Shown: in pieces, positions 7,938 through 16,754 of the stretch
Position numbering within the stretch: position 1 is the first letter of the stretch
How the letters are laid out: every line of letters begins with the position of its first letter
NCBI RefSeq assembly: GCF_001426085.1
Contig: NZ_LMRR01000001.1
Span: 311,539 to 375,538 of the forward strand
DNA: 64,000 bases
Source: Rhodococcus sp. Leaf278
GTDB lineage: Bacteria > Actinomycetota > Actinomycetes > Mycobacteriales > Mycobacteriaceae
Direction of reading: 5' to 3'
Notes under the pieces: model-generated
What the model saw: the letters and a program-made list of their open reading frames with translations, nothing else
Database searches by the model: none
Told to the model about the DNA's origin: nothing
Made by a program: the position numbers and the translations under genes

Positions 7938-10001
7938 ATGACCGCCCAAATCGACCGACCGGCCGCGATGCCCCCGTCGCATGCCCGCCAGCCGTCCAGG
8001 CAGGATCGGGGGTGGTATCGCCGCCGACACCTGCTCGGGCTTCTTGTTCTGCTCGCGGCCACCGCAACGCTGTACCTGTGGAACCTGACCGCCAGTGGCT
8101 ATGCGAACACGTTCTACGCCGCGGCGGTGCAGGCCGGTACCAAGGACTGGACTGCGTGGTTCTTCGGATCACTGGATTCCGAAAACTTCATCACCGTGGA
8201 CAAGCCTCCGGCCGCGCTATGGGTGATGGGACTGTCGGCCCGTCTGTTCGGGTTCTCGAGCTTCAGTCTGCTGCTTCCCCAAGCCCTGATGGGTGTCGCC
8301 GCGGTGGCGACGGTGTATGCCGCGGTCAAGCGAGTCGCGAATCCCACCGCCGGCTTGCTCGCCGGCTTCACGCTGGCGTCGGTTCCTGCCGCTGCGCTGA
8401 TGTTCGACTTCGACAACCCCGACGCGCTGCTGGTTCTCCTCATGACGCTCGGCGGCTACTTCGTCGTGCGGTCTCTGCAGACCTCGGCCGGTCGACGGGC
8501 CGCCATGTGGCTCGCCTTCGCCGGCGTGGCGTTGGGATTCGCGTTCCTGACCAAGATGCTGCAGGGCTTGTTGGTACTACCAGCCTTCGGGTTGACGTAT
8601 CTGGTTGCCGGACACGCACAATTGCGCGCCAGACTGCTGCATCTGATCGGTGCGTTCGCGGCATTGGTCGCCGCCGCCGGCTGGTGGGTGGTGGCGGTTC
8701 AGCTGTGGCCGGAAGGTGCGCGCCCGTACATCGGCGGGTCCACCGACAACACCGTGATGGATCTGGTGCTCGGATACAACGGTCTCGGCCGAATCTTCGG
8801 TAACACCGGGGGAGGCGGGGGCGGGGCACCGGGCGGATTGAATTCCGGTGCAGCCGGATCGAGCTTCGGCGGGTCGACCGGCTTGGATCGATTGTTCGGC
8901 AGTGAGATGGGAATCCAGATTTCGTGGCTGATCCCTGCGGCATTGGTGGCAATGGTCTTCGGTCTGATCGCTCGGGGACGAGCACCGCGGACCGACCTGC
9001 TGCGTGCATCCCTGATTCTGTGGGGCGGTTGGTTCCTGGTGACGGCGCTGATCTTCAGCTACATGTCCGGCACGATCCACCCGTACTACACGGTTGCGCT
9101 CGCTCCTGCACTTGCGGGCATGATCGGAACCGGCGGCTACGCACTCTGGCTTCGACGCGAATCAATATGGGCCAGAGCAGGTATGGCGACGATGATGCTT
9201 GCGGCGGGTGTCTGGAGCTGGGTGCTGCTGCATCGCAACGCGGACTGGCTGCCGGCCTTGAAGTGGATCCTGTTGGTGGGAACCGTTGTTGCGGCCGTGA
9301 TGATCCTGCTCGCCGGGCGGTACCGAAAGCTCACTGCGGCAGCACTGATCCTCGGAGCAGTGGCCGGTCTCGGCGGTGGCGCGTCGTATGCCATCGCTAC
9401 GACGACGAACGCGCACAGCGGATCCGTCCCCACCGCAGGCCCGACCGGTGCAGTCAGCGACAGCGGCATGGGCGGGATGCCGACCGGTGGGATGCCGAGT
9501 GGAGCAGTGTCGGGCGACGCAATGCCGGGCGATGATGCGGGCATGCCTGCTGATGCTGCCGATCTCCCAGCAGGCTTCGGCACCGGCACTCTGCCCGGCG
9601 GTATGTCCAGCATGGGCGGTGGCATGGGCGGTGGCATGGGCGTTGAGACCAACGAGGAGTTGACGGCTCTGCTCGAGTCCACAACGACGAGATGGTCTGC
9701 TGCAGTGAACGGTTCGCAGTCTGCAGCGGGGTACGAGCTTTCGTCCGATACCGCGGTGATGGCGATCGGCGGCTGGAGCGGCGATCCCGCACCCTCGCTC
9801 GACGAGTTCATCGAGTACGTCTCCAATCACGAAGTCGCGTACTACGTATCCGGAGGCATGGGTGGTGGAATGGCACGCGGGGTCATGGGCGGCGACTCGA
9901 CGAGCACCTCCTCGCAGATTCAGGAGTGGGTCGAGGCGAACTTCACCGCCAGCACTGTCGGCAGTGCGACGGTGTACGACCTCAGCACTTACACCGGCTG
10001 A
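7938..10001 (+). CDS. Glycosyltransferase family 39 (PMT_2/ArnT-like) membrane protein
   Basis: The 687-residue protein is a GT-C type transferase using polyprenyl-phosphate sugars. The first periplasmic loop contains WFFGSLDSENFITVDKPPAALWVMG, the acidic motif typical of the PMT_2 family, followed by about ten membrane helices. Two insertions are low-complexity: a Gly-rich stretch near residue 295 and a Gly/Met-rich linker (repeated GGMP and GGGMGGGMG) near 510-570. A soluble C-terminal domain (ELTALLESTTTRWSAAVNG through VYDLSTYTG) is characteristic of the actinobacterial subgroup. It follows the sortase gene on the same strand after 102 bp and may glycosylate surface proteins or lipids; this is an inference from context. 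Confidence 0.88.
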   Translation: MTAQIDRPAAMPPSHARQPSRQDRGWYRRRHLLGLLVLLAATATLYLWNLTASGYANTFYAAAVQAGTKDWTAWFFGSLDSENFITVDKPPAALWVMGLSARLFGFSSFSLLLPQALMGVAAVATVYAAVKRVANPTAGLLAGFTLASVPAAALMFDFDNPDALLVLLMTLGGYFVVRSLQTSAGRRAAMWLAFAGVALGFAFLTKMLQGLLVLPAFGLTYLVAGHAQLRARLLHLIGAFAALVAAAGWWVVAVQLWPEGARPYIGGSTDNTVMDLVLGYNGLGRIFGNTGGGGGGAPGGLNSGAAGSSFGGSTGLDRLFGSEMGIQISWLIPAALVAMVFGLIARGRAPRTDLLRASLILWGGWFLVTALIFSYMSGTIHPYYTVALAPALAGMIGTGGYALWLRRESIWARAGMATMMLAAGVWSWVLLHRNADWLPALKWILLVGTVVAAVMILLAGRYRKLTAAALILGAVAGLGGGASYAIATTTNAHSGSVPTAGPTGAVSDSGMGGMPTGGMPSGAVSGDAMPGDDAGMPADAADLPAGFGTGTLPGGMSSMGGGMGGGMGVETNEELTALLESTTTRWSAAVNGSQSAAGYELSSDTAVMAIGGWSGDPAPSLDEFIEYVSNHEVAYYVSGGMGGGMARGVMGGDSTSTSSQIQEWVEANFTASTVGSATVYDLSTYTG

Positions 10002-10095
10002 CACCGACCGAACAGAACGACGCCCAGAAGGCACAGCTGTTCCACCGCAGACACGTCGACTGCGGTGGAACTTCTGTGTGCTGACCCGAGATCGA

Positions 10096-11970
10096 TCAGA
10101 AAGGCGGGGGATCATCGTCGGGTGCTGATGTAGGTACCGGAGCGGGCAGCGGCTGGACAATCTCGAGGCTCGAGGCATCCGCCTGCATCGCTTCACCTCT
10201 GGGCCTGCGGTATACGACGGGCAGATTGCTCATGTCTGCGAGTTGGGTCGTTCCGGGAACAGTGATCGCTGTGGTGCCGGCGTTCGAGAGCCAGAACTCG
10301 ACGCCATCGGCCAGCATCACGGGAGTCCACAAACCCATGGTCTTGAGGCTGTGGTGATAGCGGCACAGACAATGCAGATTGGAGTCGATGGTCCACCCGC
10401 CGTTCGCAGGATCGCGATGAAAGTACGGCACGATGTGGTCGATTTCGCATTGCCGAGCCGGGACGTCGCAGCCCGGATGTCGGCAAGTGCGATCGCGGTA
10501 CCGAATGCGTTCTGCGAGTGCGGTACTGGGCCGATAAACAAGCGCTCCGGGTGGTGGCGGCACGAGACCGCCGTGACCGTCCGGATACAGCGCGAACCCG
10601 AGTGAGGGATCGGCGGCAATCGCCGCTTCGAGTTCGGCTACGAAGGTGTATGTGCCGCGATACGGCGTGGCGACACAGTTGTTCCGCGGTGGACGCGGGG
10701 CATTCTGCGGACGAGGCGGTCGAGGCGGTCGAGGCGGTCGAGGAACTGCACCGCCCGTTCGGCGACGTCCACGCCCCAGTGCGTGAAACACCATGTGTGA
10801 GGGCTTGATAGAGCAGCTACCCCTGGTCTCGGTGTCCGACGGTGCAGACGTGCTTTCGGACGCGGACTCTGCAGTGTCGGACTCCGTAGTGTCGGATCCT
10901 GCAGTGTCGGTTTGTTGTGTGTCGGTCCGGTCTGTCTGCTCGACACCATCCGTTGCGGTGCCCTCCTCCACGTCGAGGTTGATGAGCGATTCCAAGTCTT
11001 CGCCGTATCCGAGGGTCTCGGCCAGATTGCGGGCTTCGGTAAGGAGGATCTGCCAGTGCGCGTTGTCGGCCAATTCTCGGGCGTACTCGGCATCGATGGT
11101 GCCGTGGCCGGCCAGGTGAGCAGGATTGGACAGCAGACCGGCGAGAGTGGCGAGGTCGACCGTGATGACCGTGAGCGGCGTGCGCCGATCTGGGCGCGCG
11201 GTGTCGGCCGTGCAGGGGTTGTCGTCATCGGGTTCGCACATGCATGCCATCGATGACTCCTGATGCAGCAGAGCAACATACGCTGCGGCACGCTTCTGTC
11301 CTCGAGTACGTGGATCGTGTCGGCAGACGGTGGCGGCCATCTCGTTGATGAGTTGCCAGGCAGCGGCGGCGTCGGCGGCAGTGAGGTCGGCCTTCAGCGT
11401 CGACAGCACATCTTTGTCGATGTAAGTGACATTGGTGTGCCGTTCCAAGTCCTTGCGTAGAGCGGCAGCCTGCTCGGGTGCGATGCGGTACATGATCGAC
11501 CAGATTTCGGTCGCGAGCGGACCGGGCGACAGGCGTCGGGCAGCGCACAGAATCTCGCCTTGGACAGCTGCCGCCGCGTCGTGCGTCAGATTATGGGTGC
11601 AGCGGTATATCGCGCGGACGCGAGGCAGATCGAGTTCGCCTGCTTCGAACGCGGCGGCGACGGCGGGAAGCCGAAGCCGAAGGTCCATCCCGACCTCGGC
11701 GTACGTGTTCGCGACGGTCTTCGAGCAGCCCAGAACGTGTGCAATTTCGGAGGCTGCATAGTTGCCCGCATCTTGAATGACGTCACCGACGAGCACGTTC
11801 TGATGAATGCACATGTCCCAGATGGCGGCGGCCAGAGCGACCTTGCGTGCGCACGCTTGATTCTCCAGAATCGTGACATCCCGAATCTCGGCCAACGAAG
11901 CAGGCGCGATGTACGGCTTCGATTGCGGCCCGAGATAGGCCGCGAATCGGCTGCGCGCAGATGTGGTCAC
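10096..11970 (-). CDS. DUF222 (13E12 repeat family) protein with C-terminal HNH endonuclease domain
   Basis: I start at GTG 11970 (624 residues), where GGGGGCGAAG lies at normal spacing; the open frame extends upstream but crosses a probable promoter. The N-terminal two thirds is DUF222 (for example DLPRVRAIYRCTHNL), then an acidic Thr/Ser/Asp linker (TDTQQTDTAGSDTTESDT), a Pro/Arg stretch, and an HNH domain around residues 490-545 with CRHPGCDVPARQCEIDHIVPY and NLHCLCRYHHSLK. The family is multicopy in mycobacteria and rhodococci, and its nuclease role is unproven. A LexA-type palindrome lies 37-52 bp upstream of the start, suggesting DNA-damage induction. Confidence 0.88.
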   Translation of the reverse strand: MTTSARSRFAAYLGPQSKPYIAPASLAEIRDVTILENQACARKVALAAAIWDMCIHQNVLVGDVIQDAGNYAASEIAHVLGCSKTVANTYAEVGMDLRLRLPAVAAAFEAGELDLPRVRAIYRCTHNLTHDAAAAVQGEILCAARRLSPGPLATEIWSIMYRIAPEQAAALRKDLERHTNVTYIDKDVLSTLKADLTAADAAAAWQLINEMAATVCRHDPRTRGQKRAAAYVALLHQESSMACMCEPDDDNPCTADTARPDRRTPLTVITVDLATLAGLLSNPAHLAGHGTIDAEYARELADNAHWQILLTEARNLAETLGYGEDLESLINLDVEEGTATDGVEQTDRTDTQQTDTAGSDTTESDTAESASESTSAPSDTETRGSCSIKPSHMVFHALGRGRRRTGGAVPRPPRPPRPPRPQNAPRPPRNNCVATPYRGTYTFVAELEAAIAADPSLGFALYPDGHGGLVPPPPGALVYRPSTALAERIRYRDRTCRHPGCDVPARQCEIDHIVPYFHRDPANGGWTIDSNLHCLCRYHHSLKTMGLWTPVMLADGVEFWLSNAGTTAITVPGTTQLADMSNLPVVYRRPRGEAMQADASSLEIVQPLPAPVPTSAPDDDPPPF

Positions 11971-12006
11971 TGTGTCTTCGCCCCCCGGCAGATGTTCAGC
12001 GATTAA

Positions 12007-12022
12007 TAGAACGTACGTTCGA
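12007..12022. promoter_or_regulatory. LexA/SOS-box-like palindrome
   Basis: TAGAACGTACGTTCGA matches the mycobacterial SOS box TCGAAC-N4-GTTCGA at all defined bases except the second. Its core GAACGTACGTTC is a perfect 12-bp palindrome. It lies just upstream of the DUF222-HNH start, in the position of an operator. Some 13E12-family genes in M. tuberculosis are known LexA targets. Confidence 0.7.
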
Positions 12023-12158
12023 TAGTACTGGCGTGTGAACGATCCGTCAAACTCAATTACTTTGCAATGGATAAGGATTGGCGTGCAACTGCCTATACAC
12101 CCACCCACCGACAACACCGTTTGACCCTGACACCGCGTCAGGCTTCAGGATGGTGGAC

Positions 12159-12674
12159 ATGACCGAGAACTACCCCGCCTTCGAGGTGAGCCCAGTACCG
12201 ATTCCGGGCCCACACACCGCCGCGCCCGAGCTGTTTCGTGGCTTGTACGGCATGCCGATGTTCGTCACCGTCCCCACCGCGAATCTCGCCGAATCGACCG
12301 AATTCTGGACCCGAGCTCTCGGTTTCTTCGAACTCTTCACAATTCCCGGTCAATTGGTTCATCTGCGCCGCTGGGTGTTTCAGGATGTTCTGCTCGTGCC
12401 GACGGAGCGGTCGGCCGGACTGCCGGCAATGACGGTGAGCTTCGCCTGCGTCCTCGACCAGCTCGATTCCATCGCCCAGGCCTGCGCCCAAATCCGACCC
12501 GGCTCGGCTACCGGGCCGCACACTCGACTGTGGAATTCCGTCGAGCTCGAGATCCACACTCCGGAGAATGTGCAGGTCATCATGACAGCGGCACGGCCGT
12601 ATGATCCGGACAGCGCTGAAGCGGCAACCCTCCGAGCAGTAGGCATCGAACCGACGGAACACGGCGGACCCTGA
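12159..12674 (+). CDS. VOC superfamily (glyoxalase/bleomycin-resistance fold) protein
   Basis: The start is taken at ATG 12159, 8 bp after AGGA, giving 171 residues; ATG 12150 is possible. Residues about 30-150 show a VOC beta-alpha-beta pattern: MFVTVPTANLAESTEFWTRALGFFELF, LRRWVFQDVLLVP, and a C-terminal WNSVELEIHTPENVQVIMTA. Metal-ligand residues (His/Glu) are only partly recognisable, so lyase, dioxygenase or binding roles cannot be separated. It diverges from the DUF222 gene and converges on the ASCH gene. Confidence 0.75.
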   Translation: MTENYPAFEVSPVPIPGPHTAAPELFRGLYGMPMFVTVPTANLAESTEFWTRALGFFELFTIPGQLVHLRRWVFQDVLLVPTERSAGLPAMTVSFACVLDQLDSIAQACAQIRPGSATGPHTRLWNSVELEIHTPENVQVIMTAARPYDPDSAEAATLRAVGIEPTEHGGP

Positions 12675-12676
12675 CT

Positions 12677-13075
12677 TCACACGAGGGTGAATCGCTCCAG
12701 CACCACCTGAGTGTCGTCGTTTACCGTGAAGTTCGGATCTCCCAATTCCGCGCGAACCTCGGCCGACTGCCAGAATCTTTCGTGTCCGGCTCGCCACTGC
12801 GCCACATCGGCGTACCCCTCACCCTCGTCAAGGGCATGTCGCAGCGAAACATCTTTCAGCGCAACGATATCGACACCCGTGGTCTCGGTGACTCCGACCA
12901 CGACACCCGCCGAATCCACCACCGCGCCGAGCTCGCCGACTCTCGGCAGCTCCTCGTCGGTGTACTGAACCAACAGGCTTGCCGTGCTGGTCTTCGCGCC
13001 GGACAGCACGGCCGCAACCAGCGTGTCTCGAAGTGGGCCGGGGTAGGCGAACTCGACTATCGGCAGATCCGTCAC
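12677..13075 (-). CDS. ASCH domain protein
   Basis: The 132-residue protein is almost entirely one ASCH domain (EFAYPGPLRDTLVAAVLSGAKTSTA, DSAGVVVGVTETTGVDIVALKDVS, HERFWQSAEV, VVLERFTLV), a PUA-like beta-barrel expected to bind RNA or modified nucleotides; a bacterial homologue is an N4-acetylcytidine amidohydrolase. The start is GTG at 13075. It lies 7 bp downstream of the EEP lipoprotein gene and is probably co-transcribed with it. Confidence 0.85.
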   Translation of the reverse strand: MTDLPIVEFAYPGPLRDTLVAAVLSGAKTSTASLLVQYTDEELPRVGELGAVVDSAGVVVGVTETTGVDIVALKDVSLRHALDEGEGYADVAQWRAGHERFWQSAEVRAELGDPNFTVNDDTQVVLERFTLV

Positions 13076-13082
13076 TTACTCA

Positions 13083-14165
13083 TCATAGTTCGAGATCTGC
13101 CCACACCAGTCGGTGGTCCGAGGGGTGCTCGGCCTGGTTCGGCCAGTACACCTGGGAGTCGACCACGGTGAGATCGTCGGACGGCAATACGTAGTCCACG
13201 CGAAGGTCACCCGGCTTCGGATCCGCAAAATCGGCTGTGTCCGTCCCGTGTTCGTCGGACACAGGCGCGGGATCCTGAACGCGGGGCAAATCCAGAACCT
13301 GCGCAATGGAACCGGCCACCGAGTCCCCGTCGACCGGATCACTGTTCTGATCGCCCAGCATGACGAACGACGCTCCTTCGTCGAGTCCGCCGCGCACGCC
13401 CTTGTCGTCGTACAGGTAGTCCGCACCCGAGATGTAGTCGGCACTCAGTCGGATCTCGTCGTGATTACGTTTGCCGTTGCGATTCTCAGGTCCATCGAAC
13501 GACGGGGGAGTGGGGTGCGAGGCGAGAACGTGCAGCGTCTTGCCATTCACGTCGATCGGCACGTCCCAGTGCGATTTGCTGGACAATCGCAGCGCGTCGG
13601 ACGCCTCTCCGTAGTAGTCACGCGGCAGCAGGGAATCCGGCATGTCCTTCCACAGAAAGTTCTGGAACGTGCGCACCGATTCGGTGTCGATCGGATACTT
13701 CGAGTACACGACCATGCCGTACTGACCCGGAAATTGGCCGAATCCCCAGGCATCGCCCGGGCCGCCGAGCTTGCCGTCCTTGTCGAGGTCGAGTCCGGAG
13801 TCGACCCCGGTGTTCACGGGGGCCGTGAACCAATATGGGTACTGCTTGTCCAGATAGTTGTCGTTGAACAGTTTCACCGCATCGTCACCCGAGTAATCGA
13901 ACTCGTTGACCAACAACACATCCGGCGAGTTCGCGGCGATCACATCGGCTGCCGCGCGGGCCTGAGCGTTTTCGCCCTGCAGGTCGGTCACCAGCTGCCC
14001 GGCTGCGGATCGATTGAGGCTGGCGTTGAATGTCGCCACCCGAATGCTCGACGGTTCGTCGGGGGTCGGGTCTGCAGGAGACGGATCCGCAGAAGAGCAG
14101 CCGGCAGTCATGAAGGCGAGGGTAACGGCGACGGCTGCGAGTCTCGGCATTTTCACATTCCGCAC
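13083..14165 (-). CDS. Endonuclease/exonuclease/phosphatase-fold lipoprotein
   Basis: The 360-residue protein has a lipoprotein signal peptide ending TAGC (Cys23), a short Asp/Pro spacer, then an EEP catalytic domain: VATFNASLN, DVLLVNEFD (metal-binding Glu), VLASHPTPPSFDG, MLGDQNSDPVDGDS (D-x-N motif), DYVLPSDDL and the terminal SDHRLVWADL. It is a surface-tethered phosphodiesterase or nuclease-like hydrolase; the substrate could be extracellular DNA, a phospholipid or a phosphosugar. GTG 14165 is the first start; ATG 14150 would shorten the n-region. The gene is divergent from the Atu-like operon. Confidence 0.87.
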   Translation of the reverse strand: MRNVKMPRLAAVAVTLAFMTAGCSSADPSPADPTPDEPSSIRVATFNASLNRSAAGQLVTDLQGENAQARAAADVIAANSPDVLLVNEFDYSGDDAVKLFNDNYLDKQYPYWFTAPVNTGVDSGLDLDKDGKLGGPGDAWGFGQFPGQYGMVVYSKYPIDTESVRTFQNFLWKDMPDSLLPRDYYGEASDALRLSSKSHWDVPIDVNGKTLHVLASHPTPPSFDGPENRNGKRNHDEIRLSADYISGADYLYDDKGVRGGLDEGASFVMLGDQNSDPVDGDSVAGSIAQVLDLPRVQDPAPVSDEHGTDTADFADPKPGDLRVDYVLPSDDLTVVDSQVYWPNQAEHPSDHRLVWADLEL

Positions 14166-14184
14166 CGTAGAGACGGCAAGCGAA

Positions 14185-14221
14185 CGTAAGGTTACGAATT
14201 AACAAGCAAGCGTGCTTGCTT
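14185..14221. promoter_or_regulatory. Palindromic operator candidate in front of the Atu-like operon
   Basis: AAGCAAGC (14204-14211) and GCTTGCTT (14214-14221) are perfect inverted arms around GT. A second inverted repeat, CGTAA-GG-TTACG, lies at 14185-14196. The site is between two divergent genes, 39 bp from one start and 30 bp from the other, so an operator fits better than a terminator despite the T-run that follows. The TetR protein encoded at the end of the operon is the obvious candidate ligand. Confidence 0.55.
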
Positions 14222-14250
14222 TTTTCTCGTGCCTTTGTGAAGCTGGACCC

Positions 14251-15063
14251 ATGGCAGACCTCGACACACTCGTCGGCGACCTCCGTGCCGAGGGCGACGA
14301 CCTCGATGCGCTCGTCGCCCAACTGACATCGGAGCAGTGGGCGGCACCGACACCGGCCGAGGGCTGGACGATCGCGCACCAGATCGCACATCTGTCGTGG
14401 ACCGATCACGTCGCGGAGCGAACCACGTCCGCAGCATCCGGCGATACCGCGGCCAAGGAGGAGTTCGCGCTCACTCTGAAGAAAGCGTGGGAGAACCCCA
14501 CCGGGTTCGTCGACGAGGCTGCGGAGGAAGAAGCCCGCAATCCCGAACTGTTGAGCGCATGGCGAACCCGCCGTCGAGCCATGACCGATGCTCTCGTGCA
14601 GGTGCCGCCCGGAACCAAGATCGACTGGTTCGGACCGCCGATGAGTGCGGCGTCCATGGCCACAGCGCGATTGATGGAAACGTGGGCCCACGGCCAGGAT
14701 GTCGCCGACGCATTGGGCGTCACGCGCGTTCCCACCGACAGAATCCGCGGAGTCGCTCATATCGGCGTCCGCACGAGGGATTTCGCCTACGCCGTCAACC
14801 AGCAGACTCCTCCCACCGACCCGTTTCGCATCGAACTCACCGCGCCGTCGGGCGAGCTATGGACCTGGGGACCCGAGGATGCTGCGCAACGCGTGACTGG
14901 CCCGGCCCTCGACTTCTGCCTCCTCGTCACCCAGCGCGCTCATCGCGACAACCTCGACATCCGTGCAGAGGGACTCGACGCCGCACACTGGCTCACCATC
15001 GCCCAAGCCTTCGCAGGCCCTCCGGGAGTCGGCCGTACACAGTCGGGACGAGAGCACGCATGA
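14251..15063 (+). CDS. TIGR03084-family DinB-like metal-binding protein
   Basis: The 270-residue protein belongs to the mycothiol-dependent maleylpyruvate isomerase/DinB superfamily. The N-terminal four-helix bundle includes [16 protein letters not shown] (first metal-ligand His) and a later [15 protein letters not shown] with the second His, followed by the C-terminal wHTH/SCP2-like half ([16 protein letters not shown]). Members are small-molecule thiol-dependent isomerases or transferases; here a role in the downstream CoA pathway is inferred only from position. ATG 14251 is chosen over the upstream in-frame start because the latter lies inside the palindrome. The stop overlaps the next start (ATGA). 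Confidence 0.82.
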   Translation: MADLDTLVGDLRAEGDDLDALVAQLTSEQWAAPTPAEGWTIAHQIAHLSWTDHVAERTTSAASGDTAAKEEFALTLKKAWENPTGFVDEAAEEEARNPELLSAWRTRRRAMTDALVQVPPGTKIDWFGPPMSAASMATARLMETWAHGQDVADALGVTRVPTDRIRGVAHIGVRTRDFAYAVNQQTPPTDPFRIELTAPSGELWTWGPEDAAQRVTGPALDFCLLVTQRAHRDNLDIRAEGLDAAHWLTIAQAFAGPPGVGRTQSGREHA

Positions 15064-16754
15064 CCGTACGAATCGGCAACTGCTCGGGCTTCTACGGGGA
15101 CCGTCTTTCAGCCATGCGCGAGATGCTCGAGGGCGGCGAACTCGACTACCTCACCGGTGATTACCTCGCCGAGCTGACGATGCTCATCCTCGGCCGCGAC
15201 CGGATGAAGGACGCGACTCGTGGCTACGCCAAAACCTTTCTGCGCCAGGCCGAGGACTGCCTCGGACTGGCACTCGACAAAGGCGTCAAGATCGTTGCCA
15301 ACGCCGGTGGTCTGAATCCACGTGGCTTGGCCGAGGCGCTGGAGAAACTCGACTCCGGTGCGAAAATCGCGTACGTCGACGGCGACGACCTTCTCGGCGG
15401 AGCTGCCGAACTCGGCCTCGGTAACCCGCTGACCGCAAATGCCTACCTCGGCGCGTGGGGCATCGTGGAATGCCTGAACTCCGGTGCCGACGTCGTCGTC
15501 ACCGGGCGCGTCACCGATGCCAGCGTGATCGTGGGACCCGCTGCGGCGCACTTCGGTTGGACGCCGACCGATTACGACGCCCTGGCCGGTGCCGTCGTCG
15601 CGGGCCACATCATCGAGTGCGGAACTCAGGCGACCGGCGGCAACTACTCGTTCTTCACCGAGATCGCCGACATGTCCCGTCCCGGGTTCCCCATCGCCGA
15701 GATCGAGTCCGACGGTTTGTCCGTCATCACGAAGCACGAGGGCACCGGCGGTGCCGTCAGCGTCGGTACCGTGACCGCTCAGCTGCTGTACGAAATCACC
15801 GGCGGGCGTTACGCGAACCCTGATGTCACCGCGCGGATCGACTCAGCGATCCTGACGCAGGAATCCAGCGATCGGGTCTCCATCGCCGGCGTGACCGGCG
15901 AAGCGCCGCCGCCCACCTACAAGGTCTCGCTCAATGCACTCGGCGGTTTCCGCAACGAATTCACGATGGTGCTCACCGGCCTCGACATCGAGGCCAAAGC
16001 TGCACTGGCACAGCGTCAATTCGAGTCCTGGCTCCCCGCACGGCCAACCGAACTCGAATGGACGCTTGTGCGCACCGACAAGCCGGACGCCGAGACCGAG
16101 GAGACGGCCAGCGCTTTGCTGCGCTGCGTTGCCCGCGACAGCAACCCCGATGCCGTCGGACGTCAGTTCTCTGCGGTTGCAGTCGAACTCGCACTGGCCA
16201 GCTACCCCGGATTCTCGGTGACTGCGCCGCCGGGAAACGGAGCGCCGTACGGAGTATTCACGGCAGGATTCGTCGACGCGGCCCAGGTGCCGCACATCGC
16301 GCATCTCGCCGACGGTTCCGAAAGCATCATCGCTCCGTCGACAGAAACGCGGGCATTGGAGCCCCTCGACGAACCGACGCTCCCCGCACCGAGAGCAGAC
16401 GAAGCGACCATCCGACTCCCGCTCGGAACCATCGCGGCCGCCCGAAGCGGCGACAAGGGCGGCAATGCCAACGTCGGGGTCTGGGTCCGCACCGACGACG
16501 AATTCTCCTGGCTCGTCCACGCATTGACGGTCGACAGACTGAAGCAGATGTTGCCCGAGGCGGAGAAACTCACCGTCACCCGACACGTGCTGCCCAATCT
16601 GCGGGCCGTGAACTTCGTCATCGACGGCATCCTCGGCCAAGGCGTGGCATCGCAGGCCAGATTCGATCCACAGGCCAAGGGGCTCGGTGAATGGCTGCGG
16701 TCGCGGCACATCGACATCCCCGAAACACTCGCTTACAAGGGAGCACTCGTATGA
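15060..16754 (+). CDS. AtuA-like acyclic terpene utilisation protein (DUF1446)
   Basis: The 564-residue protein has a large N-terminal DUF1446 domain ([66 protein letters not shown]) and a C-terminal AtuA-type domain ([22 protein letters not shown]) that in some organisms is a separate small subunit. AtuA is required for citronellol/geraniol catabolism in Pseudomonas but its reaction is not established. Context next to a carboxylase and acyl-CoA dehydrogenases supports a related CoA pathway. ATG 15060 overlaps the previous stop by 4 bp and its own stop overlaps the next start. Confidence 0.88.
   Translation: MTVRIGNCSGFYGDRLSAMREMLEGGELDYLTGDYLAELTMLILGRDRMKDATRGYAKTFLRQAEDCLGLALDKGVKIVANAGGLNPRGLAEALEKLDSGAKIAYVDGDDLLGGAAELGLGNPLTANAYLGAWGIVECLNSGADVVVTGRVTDASVIVGPAAAHFGWTPTDYDALAGAVVAGHIIECGTQATGGNYSFFTEIADMSRPGFPIAEIESDGLSVITKHEGTGGAVSVGTVTAQLLYEITGGRYANPDVTARIDSAILTQESSDRVSIAGVTGEAPPPTYKVSLNALGGFRNEFTMVLTGLDIEAKAALAQRQFESWLPARPTELEWTLVRTDKPDAETEETASALLRCVARDSNPDAVGRQFSAVAVELALASYPGFSVTAPPGNGAPYGVFTAGFVDAAQVPHIAHLADGSESIIAPSTETRALEPLDEPTLPAPRADEATIRLPLGTIAAARSGDKGGNANVGVWVRTDDEFSWLVHALTVDRLKQMLPEAEKLTVTRHVLPNLRAVNFVIDGILGQGVASQARFDPQAKGLGEWLRSRHIDIPETLAYKGALV

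Noticed and set aside
11971-12117. N-terminal extension of the DUF222 protein in the same open frame
   Set aside because: It crosses the SOS-box palindrome and has no ribosome-binding site; the GTG at 11970 is well placed.
14204-14226. Stem-loop followed by a T-run, read as an intrinsic terminator
   Set aside because: It lies between two divergent gene starts, so no upstream transcript on that strand needs ending; operator is the better reading.
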